This document shows, piece by piece, positions 1 to 8,336 of a stretch of 64,000 bases of DNA. Numbering within the stretch: position 1 is the first letter of the stretch; each line of letters begins with the position of its first letter. This DNA comes from Shewanella gaetbuli (lineage in GTDB: Bacteria; Pseudomonadota; Gammaproteobacteria; Enterobacterales; Shewanellaceae): contig NZ_JAKIKP010000017.1 of assembly GCF_023284065.1 (NCBI RefSeq), positions 22,912 through 86,911 of the forward strand. The letters run 5' to 3'. The position numbers were made by a program, and so were the translations under genes. The notes beneath the pieces are model-generated. The model was not told the origin of the DNA and searched no databases. It saw only the letters and a list, made by a program, of their open reading frames with translations.

Positions 1-1506
1 ATTGTCGCTACAAAAGAAGGCGCGAATAGCCCTAGCGAACTACAGCAACATAAAAAACCGTCGGTTCTGGTTCAAGCGGGAATTCATTCTGGTGAAATAG
101 ATGGTAAAGATGCTGGCATGATGTTGATAAGAGACATTGCTCATGGCAATAAATCCGCGTTAATAGATCAAGTAAACTTATTGTTTATTCCTATTCTGTC
201 AGTCGACGGACATGAAAGAAGCAGCGAATATAATCGAGTGAATCAACGCGGTCCAATTAATATGGGCTGGCGCACAAATGCAACTAACTTGAATTTAAAC
301 CGTGATTACGCCAAAGCAGAAGCCGCTGAAATGCAGCATTTAATCAAGGCTATTAATGTGTGGCAGCCTAGCCTATATATTGATGTTCACGTTACCGATG
401 GCATTGATTATCAATATGATGTCACCTTTGGCTATAACGTTAAACAAGGCTATAGTCCGAGAATTTTTGACTGGTTAGACACAACGTATCGAACAGAAGT
501 TGAAAACGCACTAACCAGCCAAGGTCATATTCCCGGCCCACTGGTGTTTGCCAACGATAATAGCGACATGAGCAAAGGCTTGTCATATTGGAACCCAAGC
601 CCAAGGTTCTCCAATGGTTACGGTGACGCACGACACTTACCCACCATTCTAATTGAAAATCACAGCCTAAAGCCCTTTAAGCAACGAGTTTTAGGCACGT
701 ATGTGATGCTAGAACAAACCTTAAAGACTGTGGCCAAGCATCAACAAACATTAACGGCAGCCATTACCTTAGACCAACAAAGACAAGCCAACCCCATTAC
801 CGTGACGTGGCAAAATGAAAATCAGCAGCCATGGGACTTTAAAGGTATTGAATACACTGTAGAGACTAGCGAAATTAGTGGTGACAAAGTGGTGCGCTGG
901 ACCGGTAAGCCTAAGCTTTATCCTCAACTTCCGGTTACAGGCAACACCAAAATTCACAAGCAGATTCAACGCCCTAAAGCCTATTACATTCCTGCGCAAT
1001 GGACTCAAGTGATTGAAAAACTCGCCTTGCATGGGATTGAAGTTGAACCATTAAAACAAGCAACTACGCTAACCCTGCAACAAACTTCATTTAATCAAGT
1101 GACGTTTGGTACAAAAGACTATGAAGGACGTCAAACCGTTAAGGCCGAAGCTTCGTCAAACACCGTTACCACCACGTTAGCACCCAGCACAATTAAAGTG
1201 AGCACAGCACAACCTTTAGGCGATTTAGCCATAGCATTACTAGAGCCAGAAGCCGCAGACTCACTGTTCTTTTGGGGATATTTCAATACAATTTTTACCC
1301 GTACTGAATATATTGAAGATTATGCCGTTGAGCCTTTAGCTCAAAAGATGCTGGCACAAGACCCGCAACTCAAAGCAGAGTTTAATAAAGCATTACAGGA
1401 TGAGTCGTTTGCCAATGACAGTAAAGCAAGATTACGTTGGTTTTATCAACGTAGCCCTTATTACGACAACCAATATCAGGTCTACCCTGTGTTAAAGCAG
1501 CTTTAG
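1..1506 (+). CDS. M14-family zinc carboxypeptidase, 5' end outside window
   Basis: The frame is open from base 1 to the TAG at 1504-1506, so the window begins inside the gene and the ATG at 118 is internal. A zinc-binding HxxE motif (HSGE) is at bases 85-96, a candidate third zinc His in DVHVTD at 388-390, and a candidate catalytic Glu in LIENHS at 655-657, in the order typical of M14 metallocarboxypeptidases. About 500 residues remain; the part after the catalytic domain is probably a beta-rich accessory region. The signal peptide expected of an exported peptidase would lie upstream and cannot be checked. Function is peptide-bond hydrolysis, with unknown substrate. Confidence 0.85.
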   Translation: MVATKEGANSPSELQQHKKPSVLVQAGIHSGEIDGKDAGMMLIRDIAHGNKSALIDQVNLLFIPILSVDGHERSSEYNRVNQRGPINMGWRTNATNLNLNRDYAKAEAAEMQHLIKAINVWQPSLYIDVHVTDGIDYQYDVTFGYNVKQGYSPRIFDWLDTTYRTEVENALTSQGHIPGPLVFANDNSDMSKGLSYWNPSPRFSNGYGDARHLPTILIENHSLKPFKQRVLGTYVMLEQTLKTVAKHQQTLTAAITLDQQRQANPITVTWQNENQQPWDFKGIEYTVETSEISGDKVVRWTGKPKLYPQLPVTGNTKIHKQIQRPKAYYIPAQWTQVIEKLALHGIEVEPLKQATTLTLQQTSFNQVTFGTKDYEGRQTVKAEASSNTVTTTLAPSTIKVSTAQPLGDLAIALLEPEAADSLFFWGYFNTIFTRTEYIEDYAVEPLAQKMLAQDPQLKAEFNKALQDESFANDSKARLRWFYQRSPYYDNQYQVYPVLKQL

Positions 1507-1513
1507 TCGTTAG

Positions 1514-1760
1514 TTAACCTGAGCTACGCATAACAACTTGCTTTCTAGAGCCTATTTTTACTGATAACTGCGTTAAATTTGTTTGCAATACGACCCCATG
1601 GATGGGGGAGGTAGAGCGACGTTGGAACCAAAGCCGAGACCAGCTATTGACGCACAAATTTGCCTTGTTCTAAGCAAAAATACCTCTCTAGAAATGTATT
1701 TTAAAGTAAAAATTAAATGAATCAGTATATTAGCTAATCTCTTATACGCAGCTCAGGTTA
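1514..1760. repeat. MITE-like element with terminal inverted repeats
   Basis: The interval between two convergent genes is bounded by imperfect inverted repeats: taacctgagctacgcataa at 1515-1533 and ttatacgcagctcaggtta at 1742-1760, matching at 17 of 19 positions. The pentamer GTTAG flanks both sides (1509-1513 and 1761-1765), which could be a target-site duplication. The interior of about 210 bp has no ORF of note. Size, inverted ends and lack of coding capacity fit a non-autonomous miniature element. No second copy lies in this window, so mobility is inferred. Confidence 0.55.
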
Positions 1761-1776
1761 GTTAGCAGTCTACATA

Positions 1777-1809
1777 AGCAGTTAGTCACACACTGACTAA
1801 CTGCTTTTT
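1777..1809. terminator. Bidirectional intrinsic terminator
   Basis: A perfect 12-bp stem (AGCAGTTAGTCA at 1777-1788 pairing with 1794-1805) with a 5-nt loop is followed by a T run at 1805-1809. It lies between the M14 peptidase and the convergent periplasmic protein gene. Confidence 0.75.
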
Positions 1810-1834
1810 CAACTACCCACTCATAGACACAAGG

Positions 1835-2704
1835 TTATTGAGGTTCGATTCCCCACCATAACTGGCGATTATCCACGGGCGTATGCTCAGGCAAAGTAGG
1901 ATTAGTCAGCTCAAAAATACGTGATTGATTGAAGCGTGATAAAGGAAAAATATCTTTAGTGGTAGGATGCTGCAAAATAAATGTTTTCAATTCACCTTGC
2001 TCAACTAGGCGAGTTAAACCCAGGGTAAGCCTTTGGTGAAGTTCTGTTTTTTGCTTGTTAACAAAGAAGTATATCGGTAAAGGATAATGCAGTAATAATC
2101 CTTCATATGCAATTAGCGACTGATTGCTGGGAGCGGTTAATTCAGCATAAACCTCATTTACCCCCCGAGGAAAATAATCGCAACGCCCTTGGCGTAACAT
2201 TGAGTACATCAAATTAAAGCTAATCACTCGCTCTAGCGTATAGCCATTATGAGCCAAAATATCTGAGTCAGGCCACTGACTTCCTTGGCAAGCTTTTAAC
2301 TTTTTCAGTTGTTCTGCTTCAGTGATTGACTCAAACAAAGCGAGGTTTTGCTGACGAATAACCGGTACTCTTAACCCTAATAAGCCGCCAACAAGCGGAA
2401 TAGGAATGGCGCCATATTGTTGTTCACGAACTTGACTTGTTCCAGCCCAAAACACATCTAAAACATCAGAGTCTAACAGTTGTAGCCCCCTCGACTGCGA
2501 CACATTCATATCGAATGTTTCGACTTTCATAGGGCCGTATTCGGCTTCTGTGTTTTGAAGAATCTTAACCAATAAGTCTTGATAATATACATGACTAACA
2601 TTGTCATCCGATTGAGCAGACTCAATGCGAACAACCTGATTAGCCGATGCTGACTCAATGGTGAATACCGCCCAGATAAGCGCGATAATTTTGAACGGAT
2701 TCAT
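1835..2704 (-). CDS. Periplasmic solute-binding-like protein
   Basis: The 289-residue product begins with a likely Sec signal peptide (hydrophobic core in residues 4-18, cleavage near SASA|N at about 22). The rest resembles the two-lobed extracellular solute-binding family 3 fold, with a VFWAGTSQ segment near residue 85 and a C-terminal tail rich in aromatic residues. No permease or ATPase gene is adjacent, so it may be a stand-alone sensor-type binding protein rather than part of an uptake system. The ligand is unknown. A terminator lies just past its 3' end. Confidence 0.55.
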   Translation of the reverse strand: MNPFKIIALIWAVFTIESASANQVVRIESAQSDDNVSHVYYQDLLVKILQNTEAEYGPMKVETFDMNVSQSRGLQLLDSDVLDVFWAGTSQVREQQYGAIPIPLVGGLLGLRVPVIRQQNLALFESITEAEQLKKLKACQGSQWPDSDILAHNGYTLERVISFNLMYSMLRQGRCDYFPRGVNEVYAELTAPSNQSLIAYEGLLLHYPLPIYFFVNKQKTELHQRLTLGLTRLVEQGELKTFILQHPTTKDIFPLSRFNQSRIFELTNPTLPEHTPVDNRQLWWGIEPQ

Positions 2705-2764
2705 AACAAGATAATTCCTTTTAACACAGAGTCTTATTGTAGTTACTTTTAGTTAATTATCCAA

Positions 2765-3055
2765 TCAAGCCTGACAAATAAGTGGATTATTTTCAATCAA
2801 CTGTAACTTCTTGTGTCGGGGCATCTTTTTGACCGCCAGTTCACGTTTAGTCGCTGAACTTCTGCAGATTAATGTTTCTTGATAAACCAAGGTCAACGGC
2901 CCTTTTCCCTTAAGATATTTAGCCGCTTTAGCACCACTAGATTGATGTTCAGCAAATCGTCTAGCTACATCTGTAGTGATACCGGTATATAAATGCCCAT
3001 TAGCGCACTTAATCATATACAGATACCATATTTGTTCACTGTGTGTTTGTGACAT
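2765..3055 (-). CDS. GIY-YIG domain protein, YhbQ/UPF0213 type
   Basis: This 96-residue protein is essentially a single GIY-YIG domain. The WYLYMIKC segment near residue 10 and LYTGITTDVARRFAEH near residues 22-37 supply the paired Tyr/Gly motif, the Arg and the His of the family, and the size matches E. coli YhbQ. GIY-YIG domains are nuclease folds; a DNA-processing role is inferred, and the physiological role of this small subgroup is poorly defined. It reads divergently from moeA. Confidence 0.8.
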   Translation of the reverse strand: MSQTHSEQIWYLYMIKCANGHLYTGITTDVARRFAEHQSSGAKAAKYLKGKGPLTLVYQETLICRSSATKRELAVKKMPRHKKLQLIENNPLICQA

Positions 3056-3163
3056 AATTTTTCAAATATCTTAAGTTGATCATAAAATGCAATGAATATC
3101 ATGGCATACTTAACAGCAATTTATTTTATCACGGCTCTTTGAGCGTTGTTAAAGGAAGACCTG

Positions 3164-4417
3164 ATGCATCCAAATCAAGACCCTTGTGCAAAACCTAGCT
3201 TGCTGCACCCTGACGAAGCCATTCAACAATTACTTGAACAAGTTAATGTGACAACAAATACAGAAGTTGTCGACCTTTCACATGCTATTGGTTACGTTTT
3301 GGCTGAAGATTTGGCCTCAAGTATAGACTTACCGCCATTTGATAATTCAGCAATGGATGGTTACGCATTTCGCTATCAAGATCTCGACTCAACCGCATCT
3401 GAAACAACATTAACCTTAATTGGTTCTTCTTTTGCTGGCCATCCTTTTAGTGGGAAAGCCCAGCCCAATAGTTGTATTCGTATCATGACAGGCGCACCTG
3501 TACCAGCAGGTTATGACACCGTACAAATGCAGGAAAAGACCCTAACTAATGGCGAAGAAATTACCATTAGCCACCCAGCAAAACTGGGCGCCAATGTCAG
3601 ACACCGTAGTGAAGAACTAGGTGCGGGGACCAAAGTGCTCTATAAAGGCACTAAAATACGTGCAGCAGAAATGGGCGTATTAGCCACTATTGGTATTAGT
3701 CAGGTGCGAGTATTCAGTAAGATAAAGGTTGCCTTTTTCTCTACAGGTGACGAGTTACGCCCAGTAGGATCTGAGCTGGCTCCGGGGCAAATTTATGACT
3801 CGAATCGCTACTCTATTCAAGGGTTAATGACCCAAGCCAACGTAGAATGGATTGACCTTGGGGTAATAAAAGATGATAAAGAAGCGATTCGTGCTGCCTT
3901 TATCAAAGCCGCAAATTGTGCCGATATGGTGGTCACATCTGGCGGTGTATCAGTGGGTGATGCTGACTACACCAAGCAGATATTATCTGAAGAGGGCACT
4001 ATTTCTTTTTGGAAACTGGCCATAAAACCGGGTAAACCTTTTGCCTTTGGTAAATTAGGTGATGCTATTTTCTGTGGTTTACCGGGCAACCCTGTTTCGT
4101 CAATGGTGACTTTCTATAAATTAGTGTGGCCATTACTCAATAAGATGCAAGGTCTGCCACAAAAAGCTGCCATTACTTACCAAGCCAAATTGCTTACCCC
4201 TATTAAAAAACAGCCCGGACGAGTCGAGTACCAACGCGGTGTATTAAGCCAAAATGCCCAAGGCGAATTAGAAGTGACCACGACCGGAGGCCAAGGCTCT
4301 GGCATGTTAACCTCAATGAGCTTAGCAAATTGCTTTATCAACCTTGAACAATTTCAAGGTGACACTGACGCAGGTGACATGGTCACCGTTGAGCCATTTA
4401 ACCACGTGTTAAGCTAG
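3164..4417 (+). CDS. moeA: Molybdopterin molybdotransferase MoeA
   Basis: MoeA inserts molybdate into adenylylated molybdopterin, the last common step of molybdenum cofactor synthesis. The product is 417 residues, close to the roughly 411 of E. coli MoeA. Recognisable segments are the N-terminal PFDNSAMDGYA, GASVRHR-like GANVRHRSEE, STGDEL in the MogA-like domain, TSGGVSVGDADY, and KPGKPFAFG with CGLPGNPVSS. I start at the ATG at 3164, preceded by AAGGA about 7 bases upstream, rather than an in-frame TTG at 3146. moeB follows after 8 bases, so the two are an operon as in E. coli. Confidence 0.95.
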   Translation: MHPNQDPCAKPSLLHPDEAIQQLLEQVNVTTNTEVVDLSHAIGYVLAEDLASSIDLPPFDNSAMDGYAFRYQDLDSTASETTLTLIGSSFAGHPFSGKAQPNSCIRIMTGAPVPAGYDTVQMQEKTLTNGEEITISHPAKLGANVRHRSEELGAGTKVLYKGTKIRAAEMGVLATIGISQVRVFSKIKVAFFSTGDELRPVGSELAPGQIYDSNRYSIQGLMTQANVEWIDLGVIKDDKEAIRAAFIKAANCADMVVTSGGVSVGDADYTKQILSEEGTISFWKLAIKPGKPFAFGKLGDAIFCGLPGNPVSSMVTFYKLVWPLLNKMQGLPQKAAITYQAKLLTPIKKQPGRVEYQRGVLSQNAQGELEVTTTGGQGSGMLTSMSLANCFINLEQFQGDTDAGDMVTVEPFNHVLS

Positions 4418-4425
4418 GAGATAGC

Positions 4426-5211
4426 ATGAGCCAACCTACAAGCACACCGTTGGACGATGATATTCTTAGCGACAACGAGATGCTGCGTTACAGCCGCCAA
4501 ATATCGATAAAGTCCATGGATATTGAAGGGCAAGAAAAGTTAAAACTGGCTAAAGTATTGGTGATTGGCGCTGGCGGCTTAGGTTGTGCTGCCAGCCAAT
4601 ATCTTGCAGTAGCCGGTGTAGGTGAAATCACTATTGTTGATTTTGATACGGTTGAGTTATCCAACTTACAGCGCCAAGTGTTACACCACGATGCCAATGT
4701 TGGCCAAGCTAAGGTCGATTCAGCAAAACAAGCTTTATCTCAACTCAACCCGTTAATCACCATTAATGCCATTAATGCCTTTTTAGATGAAAGCCAGTTA
4801 AACACCTTAGTTGCCGAACATCACTTAATACTCGATTGCACAGATAATGTGTTAATACGAGAGCAACTAAACCAATGTTGTTTTGAGCATAAAACCCCAT
4901 TGGTTTCCGCTGCGGCTATCCGCATGGAAGGTACGGTGACGGTATTTGACTATCAACAGCATTCACCGTGCTACCATTGTTATAGCCAATTATTTGGTGA
5001 GCAACAGCTGACATGTGTTGAATCGGGTATTTTAGCTCCTGTAGTGGGATTAGTTGGTTGTATTCAAGCCACTGAAGCAATAAAAGTGATCGCTGAAATG
5101 GGCACAAACTTGGCGGGTAGAATTTTGATGATAGATGCCATGACCATGGAGTTTCGTGAACTGAAACTTCCTAAACAACCTCACTGTAAACAGTGTTCAG
5201 GCCAGAACTAA
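4426..5211 (+). CDS. moeB: Molybdopterin-synthase adenylyltransferase MoeB
   Basis: MoeB adenylates the C-terminal Gly of MoaD so that sulfur can be loaded for molybdopterin synthesis. The 261-residue product has an N-terminal RYSRQI segment, the nucleotide-binding GAGGLGC loop near residue 48, an LSNLQRQ segment, and two CxxC pairs (CYHC and CKQC) that would bind structural zinc. The ThiF/MoeB/HesA family assignment is clear. Its own partners MoaD and MoaE are encoded about 17 kb away in this window. AGGAGA overlaps the moeA stop as a ribosome binding site. Confidence 0.93.
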   Translation: MSQPTSTPLDDDILSDNEMLRYSRQISIKSMDIEGQEKLKLAKVLVIGAGGLGCAASQYLAVAGVGEITIVDFDTVELSNLQRQVLHHDANVGQAKVDSAKQALSQLNPLITINAINAFLDESQLNTLVAEHHLILDCTDNVLIREQLNQCCFEHKTPLVSAAAIRMEGTVTVFDYQQHSPCYHCYSQLFGEQQLTCVESGILAPVVGLVGCIQATEAIKVIAEMGTNLAGRILMIDAMTMEFRELKLPKQPHCKQCSGQN

Positions 5212-5227
5212 CTCGGTAAACGGACTG

Positions 5228-5407
5228 TTAGTCAAGCTCTGCTGTAGCAACGACAGTTTCGGCGTCAGAGCTTGATGGTTCTTGTTGCTCTATCAACACA
5301 CGCTGGGCTTTAGAAATATATTGCGGCTTGTTTGATGAATGCAGTTTTTTATTGGCTTTTTTTGCTTTAGATTTAAGCGTTTGATTGATTTTCTTTTTAC
5401 GGTTCAT
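5228..5407 (-). CDS. DUF2986 small basic protein
   Basis: A 59-residue ORF starts MNRKKKINQTLKSKAKKANK and ends TAELD. The Lys-rich N-terminus and an internal PQYISKAQR segment match what I know of DUF2986 proteins, which are common in Shewanella and Vibrio and have no known function. The pattern suggests a nucleic-acid- or ribosome-associated peptide, but that is inference. It lies between moeB and a YqaE-type gene. Confidence 0.75.
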   Translation of the reverse strand: MNRKKKINQTLKSKAKKANKKLHSSNKPQYISKAQRVLIEQQEPSSSDAETVVATAELD

Positions 5408-5488
5408 AGTGGCTAGTCATTACAGGCGATAGTGAGAAGCCACATTATATCGTGTTATCTAGTTTTACAGCAAAACATTAACCCTTAT

Positions 5489-5542
5489 GGCGGTCTCAAA
5501 ACGAACCTGAACTAACCTGTATCAAGTTCGTTTGAAACCGTC
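5489..5542. repeat. Long imperfect inverted repeat
   Basis: CGGTCTCAAAACGAAC (5491-5506) pairs with GTTCGTTTGAAACCG (5525-5539), with one mismatch and a one-base bulge, around an 18-nt loop. No T run follows on either strand, so a simple intrinsic terminator is doubtful. It sits between the YqaE-type gene and the DUF2986 gene, both on the minus strand, and may be an mRNA hairpin. Confidence 0.5.
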
Positions 5543-5559
5543 TATAAAAGGGCTCATAA

Positions 5560-5727
5560 CTAGTCTTGCAATACCACCCAAAGTGCGTGAATCACACCCG
5601 GAACATAAAAGAAAATACATAATATAATGTTGATCAATAGATCTTTACCTGCCCCTTTCTTCAAAAAAACCCCTACCGGTGGCAGTAATATTGAAATAAT
5701 AACTAATAATAACTTGTTGGTGTCCAT
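5560..5727 (-). CDS. YqaE/Pmp3-family membrane peptide
   Basis: A 55-residue ORF encodes two hydrophobic helices (about residues 5-22 and 30-52) separated by a short KKGAGKD loop. The ILLPPVGVFLKKG and FFYVPGVIHALWV segments are the signature of the YqaE/Pmp3 (UPF0057) family of tiny inner-membrane proteins associated with stress and membrane potential. The start is the ATG at 5725-5727. Confidence 0.85.
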   Translation of the reverse strand: MDTNKLLLVIISILLPPVGVFLKKGAGKDLLINIILCIFFYVPGVIHALWVVLQD

Positions 5728-5876
5728 ACTCGATCCTCGATATTTTTTATTAACAATAACATCCTACAACAACTAGCTTACATATGTGACCACTTGTTTG
5801 CCAACCTAAAAAAACTACCATAATTCGCTAAACAGGATTACTCTTAAATTATATGTTTAATAATACGATATAACGA

Positions 5877-7061
5877 ATGAGCCAAGATATCAGTATCATT
5901 TACCTGCAATTTTTTGGATTAATTGCACTAACAGGAGCCTTTACTTGGGGGCTAATGGCAGCACCAATGCGTATTGCTCCCAAAGCCAGCAGCTTGTTTT
6001 CAATCTCCAATATTTGTATGTTTACTGCTATTAGCTTGTATTTTTTTCGCTCAGACGAAATCAGCTATGTACATTGGTATTTAGCTGACTTTATCTTTCT
6101 AGTCGGGTTTTGTTTGTTGCACTGGGGTGGACAACAGCTTTTTAAACAAAAACTATCGATTTCATCCAACTTAATCATCCTCAGTCTTACCACTTTAACT
6201 ATGTTATTGTTTCCACCACAAAAAGCCTACTCGATGTATTTAATGATCATCGCGAGTTTAGGGGCGCTGTGTGTATTCATTATGATTGTCAAAGATAACT
6301 ATCTGGCCATGAGGGCCAGCTTATCAATTACCTACTCGGTCTTGTTGTCTGTACCCTTCTTTTTAGCCGCCATGTTCTTTTTCATTCGAGCGATATTACT
6401 TTTAATGTACTCCGATAACGCTGAGTTAGTCGATGCATTTACCTCGTTAAAATCACCCATTATTTTATGGTTGTACATCAGCTTTATTCTCAGTATTAAC
6501 TGTATTTTGTTTGGTAATGCCCTAACCCGCTTAGTCCAAAAAATTCATAAATTAGCGAAGAAAGACCAATTAACCGGCTTATGGAATCGACATGCTTTAA
6601 TGACACGCCTGCAATTGGTTGATGCTCTTTGGAAACGCGACAAGCAGCAATACAGCATCCTGATCATAGACCTAGACTACTTCAAAAAAATTAATGATAC
6701 CTATGGACACTTAGCCGGCGATACAGCCATTCAATTTGTTGCTAATTCACTAAAAAGTTCATTAAGAGAAATTGATTTTATTTGTCGATATGGCGGTGAG
6801 GAGTTTCTAGTCGTTTTACCTAACACTGACAGTGACAAGGCATACCAAGTGGCGGAAAAGATTCAAATACAAATCGCGCAAAAGACACTTAAATGGCAAC
6901 TACATGAGATAACAATCCAACTCAGTATCGGTTATGCCACCATTGAAGATAATCTCAGTGTCGAGCAGCTATTACAACGCGCAGACGATGCGATGTATCA
7001 AGCAAAACAACACGGACGTAATACGATTAGTACCTTACCCCCGACCACAGTCACTCAATAG
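5877..7061 (+). CDS. Membrane-bound diguanylate cyclase
   Basis: About 220 N-terminal residues hold roughly seven hydrophobic segments, followed by a GGDEF domain. The active-site motif is GGEEF (residues 306-310), and an RxxD inhibitory site (REID, 297-300) lies exactly five residues upstream, so the enzyme should make cyclic di-GMP from two GTP and be feedback-inhibited. DLDYFKKINDTYGHLAGD shows the usual metal and substrate residues. The membrane region resembles a 7TM sensor; its signal is unknown. Start ATG at 5877. Confidence 0.9.
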   Translation: MSQDISIIYLQFFGLIALTGAFTWGLMAAPMRIAPKASSLFSISNICMFTAISLYFFRSDEISYVHWYLADFIFLVGFCLLHWGGQQLFKQKLSISSNLIILSLTTLTMLLFPPQKAYSMYLMIIASLGALCVFIMIVKDNYLAMRASLSITYSVLLSVPFFLAAMFFFIRAILLLMYSDNAELVDAFTSLKSPIILWLYISFILSINCILFGNALTRLVQKIHKLAKKDQLTGLWNRHALMTRLQLVDALWKRDKQQYSILIIDLDYFKKINDTYGHLAGDTAIQFVANSLKSSLREIDFICRYGGEEFLVVLPNTDSDKAYQVAEKIQIQIAQKTLKWQLHEITIQLSIGYATIEDNLSVEQLLQRADDAMYQAKQHGRNTISTLPPTTVTQ

Positions 7062-7069
7062 CAGAGCTA

Positions 7070-7101
7070 AAAAAGCCAGTAAACCTAATGGGATACTGGC
7101 T
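7070..7101 (-). terminator. Intrinsic terminator after the HDOD gene
   Basis: The stem AGCCAGTA (7074-7081) pairs with TACTGGCT (7094-7101); read on the minus strand it is followed by a run of T (A run at 7069-7074 on the plus strand). It lies just past the 3' end of the HDOD gene and also near the end of the convergent cyclase gene. Confidence 0.65.
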
Positions 7102-7119
7102 ATCAAATGTTTAATGGGC

Positions 7120-7950
7120 TTAAGCGAGTTGCTGACCAATCTCTAGCCCTTTACCTCTAACGGCATTAAGCTTTTCAGTTAGTCCGGACATATCCATTTT
7201 AATGATCCCCGCTTGATTAACTAAGCCGGTCAACCATGCAGTAAAGGTTTCATCTGGGCGATCATCATCCCAGTGCGTATAAATGTGATGCGATAAAAAC
7301 ATTAATATCGCTAATCGGGACTCAGGGTCAGCGGCTTTAGGATCACGTTGAAATTCAATGCCTGCCACCAAGCTTGGGGCAAACTTCCAATTTTTAGCTA
7401 ACAATGCGCCTATTGAGGGCGAGTCAAACCCTAACAATTTGGTTTCAAGTTCTTGTGGGTCTCCCCCTTCCTTAATTGCTGCACGAATTTGCGCCGACAA
7501 ACTTGGTTCAACGGTGGCAATCAGCAGCTCGCCTATTCGATGCAAAATACCGCACGTAAAGGCTTCATCAGGCGCAACATTACATCGCTTAGCTAATTCT
7601 TGACTATATAATGCCACCTCAAAGGTTTCTCCCCAAAACTCAGCTAAGTCAACACCTTCAACTTTGGGAATCGCGCCAATAACTGCTGATGCGATAACTA
7701 AAGTACGCAATGTTTGCATACCTAAACGGATAACCGCTTCATCAATAGACCCCACTTCACGGCTGCGGCCAAAATGAGCTGAATTGGCTAAACGTAAAAC
7801 TCGCGCACTAATTAACGGGTCTTGCGCCACTTTAGATGAAATGCTTTTAACCGAACTATTGTCATTATTCACCGCATCAAGTAATTCACTAATGGCTTTA
7901 GGTAATCGTGGAAGCTCGTCAACCCTTTGTAATAACGCCGAAGACTGCAT
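7120..7950 (-). CDS. HDOD domain protein
   Basis: The 276-residue product is one HDOD domain: LPRLPKAISELL at the N-terminus, VAQDPLISARVLRLANSA, the AVIRLGMQTLRTLVIA helix and the CGILHRIGELL segment that replaces the catalytic HD. HDOD proteins usually lack phosphohydrolase activity and act in signalling or stress regulation. The neighbouring convergent diguanylate cyclase is suggestive but does not prove a link. AAGGAGAG lies upstream of the ATG at 7950. Confidence 0.85.
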   Translation of the reverse strand: MQSSALLQRVDELPRLPKAISELLDAVNNDNSSVKSISSKVAQDPLISARVLRLANSAHFGRSREVGSIDEAVIRLGMQTLRTLVIASAVIGAIPKVEGVDLAEFWGETFEVALYSQELAKRCNVAPDEAFTCGILHRIGELLIATVEPSLSAQIRAAIKEGGDPQELETKLLGFDSPSIGALLAKNWKFAPSLVAGIEFQRDPKAADPESRLAILMFLSHHIYTHWDDDRPDETFTAWLTGLVNQAGIIKMDMSGLTEKLNAVRGKGLEIGQQLA

Positions 7951-8336
7951 ATATACTCTCCTTTAAGATTTACCTAATTTCCAATTAATTTAAGTCATTG
8001 CAAAACTCAATTAATGACATCGCTATCTAGGTAAATGTGTTGTCCTTTAGTTATTTTATTCAACAGTACTCGGCTAAATACTCGAGTCTTATCTGCTGTT
8101 AATCACGTTATGGTTAAGGCGTGTAATACATTCTTATTAAACACTTTACGCCTCCACAATTAACATTAGCACAACAAAAATATCCTGGTGATTTTTACCC
8201 CTAAATTTAGCCATAAAACTTTACGATAATTAAATTAGCCTATCTAAGCACCGCATCGGTCACGCGGGTTGAATGTGACGCTAGATATAGCTTTAGTGAA
8301 CAGTTACACTTATTTTTTTACTTGATGGTTTTGAAT
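7951..8336. other. Intergenic region, divergent promoters expected
   Basis: These roughly 385 bases separate the minus-strand HDOD gene from the plus-strand men operon and must hold promoters for both. I see AT-rich sequence and a weak GTCAC/GTGAC inverted pair at about 8260-8280, but no convincing ORF, RNA gene or terminator. Confidence 0.4.
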
